From Methyloversatilis sp. XJ19-49 (GTDB lineage: Bacteria; Pseudomonadota; Gammaproteobacteria; Burkholderiales; Rhodocyclaceae): DNA of 64,000 nucleotides. Position 1 is the stretch's first letter, and each line of letters opens with the position of its first letter. The DNA lies in contig NZ_JANINI010000017.1 of assembly GCF_024580145.1 (NCBI RefSeq), forward strand, positions 17,582-81,581, in the 5' to 3' direction. Shown here one piece after another: positions 55,313-63,509 of the stretch. The position numbers and the translations under genes were made by a program. Below the pieces are notes generated by a model. It was not told the origin of the DNA and did not search any database. It worked only from the letters and a program-made list of their open reading frames with translations.

Positions 55313-56007
55313 CACCGGATGAGTGGATCTTCTGGCAGCACGGCTTCGTCAAGCTCAACGCCACCATCGCATTCACCTGGGCGCTGATGGCGGTGCTGAC
55401 CATCGGGGCCGCGCTCGTCACACGCCGGCTCGCCACCGGCCACGAACGCTCGCGCTGGCAGAACCTGCTGGAGATCGTCGTCACCGGCATCGTGGCGCAG
55501 ATCGGGGATGTCGGCTTGAAGGAGCCACGCCGCTACCTCGGGTTTCTCGGCACGCTGTTCCTGTTTGTCGCCGCGTCGGCACTGGCCACCGTGTTGCCCG
55601 GCTTCGAGCCGCCCACCGCGTCGCTGTCGACAACCGCAGCGCTGGCGCTGTGCGTGCTGGTGGCGGTGCCGCTGTTCGGCATCTCGGGCAAGGGCCTGAC
55701 TGCGTACCTGAAGTCGTATGTCGAACCGACGCCGATCATGCTGCCATTCAACCTGATCAGCGAGGTCTCGCGCACGCTGGCGCTGGCCGTGCGTCTGTTC
55801 GGCAACATGATGAGCGGCGCCATGATCATCGCCATCCTGCTGTCGATCGCGCCTTTCGTCTTCCCCATCGCGATGACGATGCTGGGCCTGCTCACCGGCA
55901 TGGTGCAGGCCTACATCTTCACCATCCTGGCGGCGGTGTACATCGCCGCCGCGGCCAGCAACCCGGGCAGCAGCAGGTCGGGGCCGCGCCCGAAAGCGGC
56001 GGCCTGA
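55303..56007 (+). CDS. atpB: N-type ATPase subunit a
   Basis: The 234-residue stator channel subunit contains the essential arginine, Arg164 in LALAVRLFGNMMSG (equivalent to E. coli Arg210), PFNLISEVSRTLA, and the last helices ending TGMVQAYIFTILAAVYIAAA. It forms the ion half-channels next to the c ring in the inner membrane. Confidence 0.94.
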   Translation: MRLTPDEWIFWQHGFVKLNATIAFTWALMAVLTIGAALVTRRLATGHERSRWQNLLEIVVTGIVAQIGDVGLKEPRRYLGFLGTLFLFVAASALATVLPGFEPPTASLSTTAALALCVLVAVPLFGISGKGLTAYLKSYVEPTPIMLPFNLISEVSRTLALAVRLFGNMMSGAMIIAILLSIAPFVFPIAMTMLGLLTGMVQAYIFTILAAVYIAAAASNPGSSRSGPRPKAAA

Positions 56008-56049
56008 GTCGCGCCGCGCTCTCCGATCCATCACTTCAAGGACACACAC

Positions 56050-56340
56050 ATGGATTCTCTCACCTGGATCGCCGTCGCCTCCATCGTCATGGCTGGCCTG
56101 ACCACCGGCTTCGGCACCATGGGGCCGGCGCTGGCCGAAGGCCGGGCCGTGGCCGTTGCGCTCACCTCACTGGCCCAGCAGCCCGATGCCTCGGCCACCA
56201 TTACGCGCACGCTGTTCGTCGGCCTGGCGATGATCGAATCGACGGCCATCTACTGCTTCGTCGTGTCGATGATCCTGATCTTCGCCAACCCGTTCTGGAC
56301 TGCCGCGATCGCCGTCGCCAGCCCGGCGGGGGGGCAGTAG
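56050..56340 (+). CDS. atpE: N-type ATPase subunit c
   Basis: The 96-residue two-helix hairpin has Glu30 in the first helix (MGPALAEGRAVAV) and Glu63 in the second (GLAMIESTAIYCF). The second helix keeps the Na+-site-like Ser64, Thr65 and Tyr68. Two carboxylates per c subunit are characteristic of N-ATPases; the Burkholderia pseudomallei N-ATPase forms an unusually large c17 ring. The coupling ion (Na+ or H+) cannot be decided from sequence alone. Confidence 0.95.
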   Translation: MDSLTWIAVASIVMAGLTTGFGTMGPALAEGRAVAVALTSLAQQPDASATITRTLFVGLAMIESTAIYCFVVSMILIFANPFWTAAIAVASPAGGQ

Positions 56341-56343
56341 TCG

Positions 56344-57117
56344 GTGCTCATCGACTGGTTCACCGTCGGCGCGCAAGTGCTGAACTTCATCATTCTGGTG
56401 TGGTTGATGAAACGGTTCCTGTATTGGCCGGTGCTGGACGCCATTGCGACCCGGGAGCTGAAGATTGCCGCAGCACTGGCGGACGCCGCGACCACCAAGG
56501 CCGAGGCGCACCGGCAGCAGGATGCGTTCCGGCAGAAGAATCTGGCATTCGACGAACAACGCACAGCCCTGCTGCGCGAGGCCCGGGACTCCGCGAAGGC
56601 CGAAGGTGAGCGCCTGCGGCTCGAAGCCCGCGAGGCGGCCGACAGAGCGAGCGCCCGACGCGCGAATACACTGCTGGCCGATGTTCAGCATCTGCACGCC
56701 GAGATCGCCCGCCACACCCAGCAGCAGGTCTTCGACATTTCGCGCCGGGTGCTCGGCGATCTCGCAGGCGTCGGTCTCGAACAGCGCATGTGCGAGGTTT
56801 TCATCCAGCGCCTGCAGGACATCGAAGGCGCTGCGCTGGCTACACTCGGTGCAGCACTGAGGGCGGTGTGCGCTGCCGAGCCGGCCGGGCTGCGCAGCGC
56901 CTTCGCGCTGGCGGCACCGCAGCAGGCGGCAATCCGGGCCGCCCTGGATGCGCTTGTCGGGCAGCCAGTCCCGCTGAAGTTCGACACCACGCCCGGGCTG
57001 GTCGGCGGCATCGAACTCAGCGCGCAGGGGCAGAAGCTGGCCTGGAGCATCCCGGACTACCTCGGTGCCCTGTCATCGGACCTGGAAGCGCGGCTGGCAG
57101 TGAAGGTGCCGGCGTGA
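56344..57117 (+). CDS. atpF: N-type ATPase subunit b with delta-like C-terminus
   Basis: The 257-residue protein is longer than a normal b subunit (about 156). It has an N-terminal membrane helix ([20 protein letters not shown]), a long charged coiled coil (about 35-135), and a C-terminal part containing [21 protein letters not shown] that resembles the end of the delta subunit. No separate atpH exists in the operon, so the fusion probably replaces delta. GTG start at 56344. Confidence 0.9.
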   Translation: MLIDWFTVGAQVLNFIILVWLMKRFLYWPVLDAIATRELKIAAALADAATTKAEAHRQQDAFRQKNLAFDEQRTALLREARDSAKAEGERLRLEAREAADRASARRANTLLADVQHLHAEIARHTQQQVFDISRRVLGDLAGVGLEQRMCEVFIQRLQDIEGAALATLGAALRAVCAAEPAGLRSAFALAAPQQAAIRAALDALVGQPVPLKFDTTPGLVGGIELSAQGQKLAWSIPDYLGALSSDLEARLAVKVPA

Positions 57118-58709
57118 CGGCCCTGGCGCCCGCTTCGCTGCACAGCGTGGTGCGGGATGCATTCGCCGGCATGGCCGAGCGGCTGCAGGCCTTCACGCCG
57201 CAACTTGTGCTGCGCGAGGTGGGCACGGTCGCCAGCGTCTCCACGGGCATTGCACGGGTGCAGGGCCTGCCCGGCGTCGGCTTCGAGGAGCTTTTGTGGT
57301 TCGAAGGTGGGCTGTCGGGATTCGCCTTCAACCTCGACGAGGACGGCGTCGACGTCGTGCTGCTGGGTGATCACGCTCACCTGCGTGCCGGCCAGGAGGT
57401 GCAGCGCAGCGGCCGCGTGATGGACGTGGCGGTGGGTGACGCGCTGCTGGGCCGCGTGATCGACCCGCTGGGCCGGCCGCTGGACGGCGCTGGCCGTGTG
57501 GCGAGCGGGAAACGCCTGCCCATCGAGCGGCCGGCGGCGGCCATCATGGACCGCGCCCCCGTGATCGAACCGCTGCAGACCGGCCTCAAGGTCATCGACG
57601 CGCTGATTCCCATCGGGCGCGGGCAGCGCGAACTGATTCTGGGCGATCGCCAGACCGGCAAGACCGCGATCGCCATCGACACCATATTCAACCAGCGCGG
57701 CACCGGCGTGCTCTGTGTCTATTGCGCCATCGGCCAGCGCGCGTCGGCGGTCGCCAAGGTGGTGGCCAGGTTGCGCGAGCATGGAGCGCTGGCCCACACC
57801 GTGGTGGTGGTAGCCGAAGGCAATGAAGCGCCCGGCCTCGCCTACATCGCGCCTTACGCCGCCACTAGCATTGCCGAGCACTTCATGGAGACAGGTCGCG
57901 ACGTGCTCATCGTCTACGACGACCTCACCCATCACGCGCGCGCCTACCGCGAACTGTCGCTGCTGCTGCGCCGCCCGCCGGGGCGGGAGGCCTTTCCGGG
58001 CGACATCTTCTACATCCATGCGCGCATGCTGGAGCGTGCCACCCATCTGAACGCCGCGCGCGGCGGCGGCTCGCTCACCGCCTTGCCCATCATCGAGACC
58101 GAAGCGCAGAACATTTCGGCCTACATCCCGACCAACCTGATCTCGATCACCGACGGCCAGATCGTGCTGTCTCCCTCCCTTTTCGAACTGGGCGTGCTGC
58201 CGGCCGTCGATGTCGGCCAGTCGGTGTCGCGCGTGGGCGGCAAGGCGCAGCGTGCGGCCTATCGTGCGGTCGCCGGTGATCTCAAGCTGGCCTATGCGCA
58301 GTTCGAAGAACTCGAAACCTTCGCCCGCTTCGGCGCCCGGCTGGACGAAGACACGCGGCTGTCCATCGCGCACGGCAAGCGCCTGCGCGCATGCCTGGGC
58401 CAGCCGGAGCTGTCGCCGGTGTCAGTGCCGGCGCAGATCGCCATTCTGCTGGCGCTGAACGCGGCGCTGTTCCACCCCGTAGCGCTGGACCGCATGACCG
58501 GTGCCCAGCGCGCCGTTGAAACCGCAGCCAATGCACTGCCCGACGATCTGCTCGGGCGACTGGCCGATGCCGACAGCCTGGCCGACGCCGATCGAGAGCG
58601 TGTCACCGCTGCCGCCCGTGAGGCACTTGCAACGTTTCTGGTCCAGGGGGAACCGAACACGGTTGCACCCGCTGCCGGGCCAGGGGCACAACCGAAGGAG
58701 TCGACATGA
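57114..58709 (+). CDS. atpA: N-type ATPase subunit alpha
   Basis: The 531-residue non-catalytic F1 subunit has a P-loop GDRQTGKT (177-184), [20 protein letters not shown], the VSRVGGKAQ arginine-finger region and [16 protein letters not shown]. The C-terminus is extended by an Ala/Asp-rich tail. The start is GTG 57114, overlapping atpF by 4 bp, and the stop overlaps the following baeRF3-like gene by 4 bp. Confidence 0.95.
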   Translation: MTALAPASLHSVVRDAFAGMAERLQAFTPQLVLREVGTVASVSTGIARVQGLPGVGFEELLWFEGGLSGFAFNLDEDGVDVVLLGDHAHLRAGQEVQRSGRVMDVAVGDALLGRVIDPLGRPLDGAGRVASGKRLPIERPAAAIMDRAPVIEPLQTGLKVIDALIPIGRGQRELILGDRQTGKTAIAIDTIFNQRGTGVLCVYCAIGQRASAVAKVVARLREHGALAHTVVVVAEGNEAPGLAYIAPYAATSIAEHFMETGRDVLIVYDDLTHHARAYRELSLLLRRPPGREAFPGDIFYIHARMLERATHLNAARGGGSLTALPIIETEAQNISAYIPTNLISITDGQIVLSPSLFELGVLPAVDVGQSVSRVGGKAQRAAYRAVAGDLKLAYAQFEELETFARFGARLDEDTRLSIAHGKRLRACLGQPELSPVSVPAQIAILLALNAALFHPVALDRMTGAQRAVETAANALPDDLLGRLADADSLADADRERVTAAAREALATFLVQGEPNTVAPAAGPGAQPKEST

Positions 58710-59875
58710 AAACCACGCATGCACCCGACACACTCACCCAGGCCAGCTTCGCCGATCTGGCGTCGTTTCAGGGGCGACCTTGCCTGTCGCTCTATCAGCC
58801 GACCCATCGGCGCCATCCGGACAATCAGCAGGACCTGGTCCGGTTCCGCCATCTGCTTAAGGCGCTGGAGACGTCGCTAAGACAGAAGCATGAAATAGAT
58901 GGCGTCAAGCACCTGCTCGAGTCCTTCGAGGCGCTCGCGCAGGACGAGGATTTCTGGAACCACACGCTCGACGGCCTGGCCGTGCTGGGCGCGCCGGGCC
59001 TGTTCCGCGTGTTCATCCTTCAGCGCCCGCTGGCCGAACTGGCTGTGGTTGCCGACAGCTTCCATACCAGGCCGCTCCGCCGCTGGCTGCAGTCGACCGG
59101 CCGCTACCAGGTGCTGGCGCTGAGCCTCGACAAGGCACAACTTTTCGAAGGCGATCGCCATGCGCTCGATGCCGTGGCACTGGGGGCCGACGTACCGCAG
59201 ACGATGACCGCGGCACTGGGTGAGGAGCGCACCGATCCGCACAGCACGGTGTCATCATACGGTGGCGTCGGCGGCGGACACATGGCGATGCATCATGGTC
59301 AGGGTGGCAGGAAGGACGAAATCGAAGGCGACGCCGAGCGCTACTTCCGTGCGGTGGACCGCGCCGTGCAGGAACACCACTCTCGCCCGTCGGGTCTGCC
59401 TTTGATGCTGGCGGCCCTGGCCGAACACCACCACCTGTTTCGCAAGGTCAGCCACAACCCGTTGCTGATGGCCGACGGCCTCATGGTCGACCCCCGGGGC
59501 CTGACGCCTGACGCCTTGCGGCAGCGCGCCTGGGAGGTGGCAGCGCCGCAGCAGCAGGCGCTGCAGATCGCGTGGAGCGACGCCTACGAGGCTGCCGCGG
59601 CGAGGGGGCTTGGCAGCGACGATCTGTCCGAGGTCGCTCATGCCGCGGTGGCCGGCCGCGTGGCGACGCTGCTGATCGAGGCCGAGCGCGAATTGCCAGG
59701 ACGCATCGACGGTGCGACCGGGCGCATCGATGCTGCCGATCTCGACAGCCCGCAGGTGGACGACATGCTCGACGACCTGGGTGCGATGGTCGAGCGCATG
59801 GGCGGTGAGGTCCATGTCCTGCCCGCCGAGCTCATGCCTTGCCGCACGGGCGTGGCGGCGAGCTTTCGTCACTGA
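58706..59875 (+). CDS. baeRF3-like (archaeo-eukaryotic release-factor-like) protein
   Basis: The 389-residue protein has the layout of the bacterial eRF1-like family 3: [19 protein letters not shown] at the start, [17 protein letters not shown], the middle [18 protein letters not shown] strand block and the C-terminal [23 protein letters not shown] Gly/His-rich insert ([19 protein letters not shown]) sits in the position of the tRNA-hydrolysis loop of eRF1. Such proteins are predicted to act on ribosomes, perhaps releasing stalled chains or handling hibernating ribosomes. Translational coupling to atpA (ATGA overlap) is striking. Confidence 0.8.
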   Translation: MKTTHAPDTLTQASFADLASFQGRPCLSLYQPTHRRHPDNQQDLVRFRHLLKALETSLRQKHEIDGVKHLLESFEALAQDEDFWNHTLDGLAVLGAPGLFRVFILQRPLAELAVVADSFHTRPLRRWLQSTGRYQVLALSLDKAQLFEGDRHALDAVALGADVPQTMTAALGEERTDPHSTVSSYGGVGGGHMAMHHGQGGRKDEIEGDAERYFRAVDRAVQEHHSRPSGLPLMLAALAEHHHLFRKVSHNPLLMADGLMVDPRGLTPDALRQRAWEVAAPQQQALQIAWSDAYEAAAARGLGSDDLSEVAHAAVAGRVATLLIEAERELPGRIDGATGRIDAADLDSPQVDDMLDDLGAMVERMGGEVHVLPAELMPCRTGVAASFRH

Positions 59876-59923
59876 TGAACATCAATGATGCCGAATGCAT
59901 CCCGAATTCCACTGGAGAACCCA

Positions 59924-60289
59924 ATGAAAATACAACTCAATACCGACGTCCACATCGAAGGCAACGAAGCCCTCGCGGCACAGGTCAGCGCCACGGTCGG
60001 GCAGGCGCTGGAACGCTTCAGTGAGCACGTCACGCGGGTGGAGGTTCACCTCAGCGACGAGAACGGCGACAAGAGCGGGCAGCAAGATCAGCGCTGCATG
60101 CTGGAGGCCCGCCTCGAAGGGCGGCAGCCAGTGGTGGTGACGGACTACGCTGCGACGCCGGAGCGTGCGTTGCACGGCGCTGTGCAGAAGTTGGTACGTT
60201 TGCTGGACAGCACGCTCGGACGGCTGCACGACCAGCGCGACAACGCATCCGGCCCGGCCACAGCGGGGACGGAACCCGCAGCACGCTGA
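59924..60289 (+). CDS. HPF/RaiA-family ribosome-associated protein
   Basis: This 121-residue protein resembles the hibernation factor/ribosome-binding inhibitor fold: MKIQLNTDVHIEGNEALAAQ, RFSEHVTRVEVHLSDENGD, CMLEARLEGRQPVVVTDYAA, ALHGAVQKLVRLLDSTLGR. It would bind the 30S decoding region and silence ribosomes. It is shorter than long HPF and lacks the C-terminal dimerisation domain. GGAG precedes ATG 59924. It is embedded in the N-ATPase operon, between the baeRF3-like gene and atpG. Confidence 0.83.
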   Translation: MKIQLNTDVHIEGNEALAAQVSATVGQALERFSEHVTRVEVHLSDENGDKSGQQDQRCMLEARLEGRQPVVVTDYAATPERALHGAVQKLVRLLDSTLGRLHDQRDNASGPATAGTEPAAR

Positions 60290-60299
60290 GGGCCCCTTG

Positions 60300-61259
60300 A
60301 TGGCAACCACCACGACCGCATTGCGCCGTCAGATCGGCAGTGCCGGGGATCTCAAGTCCGTGGTGCGCACCATGAAGGCGTCCGCGGCATCCGCCATCGG
60401 GCAGTACGAAAGGTCGGTGGCCGCCATTGCAGACTACGCAAGCACGGTCGAACGCGGGCTTGGCGTGTGCCTGCGCGCGGTCGACCCAGGCGCGTCCCGC
60501 GCATACGCCTCTCCGGCACATGCCGGAGGCACCGTCCTGCATGTCGTCGTGTTCGGCTCCGATCAGGGGCTGGTGGGCCGGTTCAACGAGGTGGTGGTCG
60601 AGCATGCGATGGGGCAGCTGGGCGACTTGCCCGCCGGGGCGAGGGTCTGGGCGGTCGGCGAGCGTGTGCAGGCTCGCCTGCACGATGCGGGCTTGCCGCT
60701 TGCGGGTTCGTTCCCGGTCCCCGGATCGGTGGCGCTGATCACGCGCCTCGTCGGGCAGATCCTGCTTGAGGTCGAGAGCGGGTCGATCAGTGAATCGGCA
60801 GCCGAGTCGGCAGGTCAATCGGCCTTCGAATCGGCCTTCGAATCGGCGGGACGAGCACTGTTGCTCGTATACAACCGGCCCACCGGCGCCGGCTACAGCC
60901 CCGTGAGCCAGCGCCTGTTGCCGCTGGACGAACGCTGGCAACGCGAACTGGCCAGTCGGCCGTGGCCCGCAGGCAGCGCCTGCTCCGCCTTGCCGGAAGT
61001 CCTGGGCACGGGCCCGCAGGCGCTGCGCGCATTCATCCGCGAGCATCTTTTCGTCTCGGTTTTTCGCGCCAGTGCCGAGTCGCTCGCCAGCGAGAACGCG
61101 AGCCGCCTTGCCGCGATGCAGCGCGCCGATCGCAACATCGGCGAGTTGCTGACGGATCTCGGCGCGAGATTCCATCGGCTTCGTCAGAGCGGCATTGACG
61201 AAGAGCTGTTTGACGTCGTCGCCGGGTTCGACGCGATGACGCCCGAGCCCGCGCGCTGA
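60300..61259 (+). CDS. atpG: N-type ATPase subunit gamma
   Basis: The 319-residue rotor shaft is divergent but recognisable. It has the N-terminal helix (ALRRQIGSAGDLKSVVRTMKA), the Rossmann-like core (VLHVVVFGSDQGLVGRFNEV, ALLLVYNRPTGAGYSP) and the C-terminal helix (ESLASENASRLAAMQRADRNIGELL). The middle contains a repetitive ESAA/ESAG/QSAF/ESAF/ESAG stretch (about residues 165-184) encoded by a 12-bp tandem repeat. ATG 60300 lies 11 bp after the HPF-like gene. Confidence 0.92.
   Translation: MATTTTALRRQIGSAGDLKSVVRTMKASAASAIGQYERSVAAIADYASTVERGLGVCLRAVDPGASRAYASPAHAGGTVLHVVVFGSDQGLVGRFNEVVVEHAMGQLGDLPAGARVWAVGERVQARLHDAGLPLAGSFPVPGSVALITRLVGQILLEVESGSISESAAESAGQSAFESAFESAGRALLLVYNRPTGAGYSPVSQRLLPLDERWQRELASRPWPAGSACSALPEVLGTGPQALRAFIREHLFVSVFRASAESLASENASRLAAMQRADRNIGELLTDLGARFHRLRQSGIDEELFDVVAGFDAMTPEPAR
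60792..60851 (+). repeat. In-frame 12-bp tandem repeat inside atpG, five copies
   Basis: Five consecutive 12-bp units share the core ATCGGC or GTCGGC (for example GAATCGGCCTTC twice in a row). They encode four-residue steps of (E/Q)SA plus one residue, so gain or loss of units would keep the frame. Confidence 0.85.
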
Positions 61260-61344
61260 GGATGGCGCAGTCCGTTCGGCGTCGCACAGAGGGCAAACCC
61301 GGAAGGCGCTAAATTCATGATTTTCCGGCCCCCGGGGTGCATGC

Positions 61345-61602
61345 ATGCCGACAGCGACATCCGACGTTTACGATTACATCGTCAGGGAACTGGCGCCGTC
61401 CGATCATGAGCCGGACGAAGCTCCGATCACCATCGTCTGCGAACCGCTGTGTGTTACCGATGGGTCGAGTTCCCGCCGCAAGATATTCATGCGGCTGAAG
61501 GCAGGTACCACCGCTGAAGAAGCCCGGGCCATGGCGAGCACGCTGCAGGCCAGGGTCAAGGGGTTGTGCCATCTGGAGGTTTCGGGCGACGAAGCCGGAT
61601 GA
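61345..61602 (+). CDS. Small hypothetical protein, 85 aa
   Basis: I do not recognise it. It has a mixed alpha/beta pattern with ITIVCEPLCVTDGSSSRRKIF and a helix AEEARAMASTLQARVKGLC, without signal or membrane segment. It follows atpG by 85 bp on the same strand and could be the tail of the operon. Confidence 0.5.
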   Translation: MPTATSDVYDYIVRELAPSDHEPDEAPITIVCEPLCVTDGSSSRRKIFMRLKAGTTAEEARAMASTLQARVKGLCHLEVSGDEAG

Positions 61603-61710
61603 AGGCGAAAGGCGCACTGCCGACCTTGTGGCTCCCAGCGGCGGAAGGCAGTCGAGGGCATGACGGCGGGTCACTGGCGCCGGAAATCCGATCTGTTGAA
61701 GGAAGCGGGC

Positions 61711-61917
61711 ATGGCGCAGGTTGAGCAGCTCGAACTCGACGCGAATCGCGACCAACTGGCTGCGGACGTGAGAGGGCTTGTCGAAAAGTACAGAACGATT
61801 TTCGCGTGGGATGTACCCGAGGTCGATCTGGCGCTGACGGACCGCCTCATCCTGGCGGCCATCCGGCAGGCGCTGGACGGCATCGAGATGACATCGTCCG
61901 GCCCGTCATCACGCTGA
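61711..61917 (+). CDS. Small hypothetical protein, 68 aa
   Basis: The protein is acidic and helical (LELDANRDQLAADVRGLVEK, VDLALTDRLILAAIRQALDGI), without a recognised domain. The frame is open from an ATG at 61660, but GGAAG before ATG 61711 favours the shorter form. It lies just after the 85-residue gene and may be part of the same transcript. Confidence 0.5.
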   Translation: MAQVEQLELDANRDQLAADVRGLVEKYRTIFAWDVPEVDLALTDRLILAAIRQALDGIEMTSSGPSSR

Positions 61918-62382
61918 GCGCGCCAATCGCCACCGTTCGGCCTGTTGTCTGGGTGACGAGTCATTCTCGCGAGGGACGCGCGCCGGCCCTGGCAAGCGCC
62001 GTTTCACGGACTTCGGCATCGCACGGCTCGAAAAGCGCACGCTCGCGCGCCGGCATGCCGAACGGCATGGGGGTCTTCGGCGGCCGCTCCATCGTGCACC
62101 GGCGGATTCAGTGCTGCAGGAGTCGCCGTCGCCACGACTGACGAAGCAGGTCGGCGTGGGCGCCCGTCATCACGGAACATGCCCAGCCCGCGTGTCCGCG
62201 GGATGAGGGGTGCTGCAGCCATCCGGCAGGCGCCTTGTGGCACGCGAATCAAGCTGACTTGCATACGGGATGTCAGGCCCGTCCTCCCGGGGCTGCGCGT
62301 TCTTACCCCGCATTCCTGGTCGCCCGCGCGAACTGCGCTACAGTCCGGCCCGGTCGTCATGCCTTGTCTGCGGGAGTCAAAC
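61918..62382. other. Intergenic region without a recognisable gene
   Basis: The 465 bp between the small gene and the hydrolase hold no convincing coding frame, tRNA or terminator. They end the accessory stretch that begins after tRNA-Met. Confidence 0.5.
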
Positions 62383-63294
62383 GTGAAATTTCTATTGGCA
62401 GCGCTGGTGCTGCTGGCTGTTCTGGTGTTCTGGTTGTGGACGCCCGACCGCCCGCTGGCCGAACTCGAAGCGCGCTATCTGGCGGCACCCGGCGACATGC
62501 TGGAAGTGGCCGGCACCCGGCTGCATGTGCGCGACAGCGGCCCGAAGGACGCGCCGGCGCTGATCATGCTGCACGGCTTCGGCGCCAGCCTGCACACCTG
62601 GGAGCCGTGGGCGCACTCGCTGGAGGGCGACTACCGTGTGATCCGTTTCGACCTGCCGGGCAGCGGGCTGAGTCCGCCCGATGCGACTGGCGACTACACC
62701 GACGCGCGCAGCATGCAGATCGTGGCGGCGCTGATGGACCGCCTCGGCGTCGTGCACGCGACGCTGATCGGCCATTCGATGGGCGGGCGCATCGCCTGGA
62801 CCTTCGCCGCGACGCAGCCGGCGCGCGTCGACAATCTGGTGCTGCTGTCGCCCGACGGATTCGCCAGCCCCGGTTTCGAATATGACAAGGCGCCGGAGGT
62901 GCCGGCGCTGATGTCACTGATGCGCCACTGCCTGCCGCGCTTCATGCTGAAGATGAGTCTGGAGCCGGCGTATGCCGACAAGACGGTGCTGACCGACGCG
63001 ATGACCGATCGCTACCATGACCTGATGCTCGCGCCCGGCAGCCGCGACGCGATGATGCAGCGCATGGCGCAGATGAAACTGGTCGATCCGGTGCCGTTGC
63101 TCAAGCGCATCACCGCGCCGACGCTGCTCGTGTGGGGCGAGCAGGACGCGATGATTCCTGTCGCCAACGCAGCTGACTACAAGGCGGCCATCGCCAATGC
63201 CACCGTGGTGACCTTGCCGGACGTCGGCCACCTGCCGCACGAAGAAGCGCCGGCGCGCGCGCTCGAACCGGTGCGCGCCTTCCTGAAGCGCTGA
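62383..63294 (+). CDS. Alpha/beta hydrolase with N-terminal membrane anchor
   Basis: The 303-residue protein begins with a hydrophobic anchor (FLLAALVLLAVLVFWLW). The hydrolase fold follows: oxyanion motif MLHGFGASLHTW, nucleophile elbow IGHSMGGRIAW with the catalytic Ser, the acid in VWGEQDAMIP and the His in DVGHLPHEE. The substrate is unknown; an ester or epoxide is possible. The start is GTG 62383 with GGGAG upstream. Confidence 0.88.
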   Translation: MKFLLAALVLLAVLVFWLWTPDRPLAELEARYLAAPGDMLEVAGTRLHVRDSGPKDAPALIMLHGFGASLHTWEPWAHSLEGDYRVIRFDLPGSGLSPPDATGDYTDARSMQIVAALMDRLGVVHATLIGHSMGGRIAWTFAATQPARVDNLVLLSPDGFASPGFEYDKAPEVPALMSLMRHCLPRFMLKMSLEPAYADKTVLTDAMTDRYHDLMLAPGSRDAMMQRMAQMKLVDPVPLLKRITAPTLLVWGEQDAMIPVANAADYKAAIANATVVTLPDVGHLPHEEAPARALEPVRAFLKR

Positions 63295-63319
63295 GCGCGC
63301 GGTGCAATTCGCCCGGTTT

Positions 63320-63500
63320 TCTGCGGGAGCGGCGGCGGTTTTGTGGGAGCGGCGGCCTGTGTGGAGGTGGGCGCGGTGTCCGGTGTGGGAGCGGCGGCCT
63401 CGCCGCGATCAGTGCCGCGACCATCGTTGTGCAGAGTGCCTATCGCGGCGAGGCCGCCGCTCCCACAAGGACAGCTCCCACAGGCCGGCCCCACAGTCGC
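63320..63500. repeat. REP-like repeat cluster with a perfect inverted pair (REPIN-like)
   Basis: A perfect 26-bp inverted repeat (63384-63409 with 63442-63467; arm TGTGGGAGCGGCGGCCTCGC and on) encloses a 32-bp loop. Extra half-copies (GTGGGAGCGGCGGCCTG near 63341-63359, GGGAGCGGCGGCGG near 63326) flank it. This is the typical form of extragenic palindromes mobilised by RAYT transposases. Confidence 0.85.
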
Positions 63501-63509
63501 GTCCCTGCC

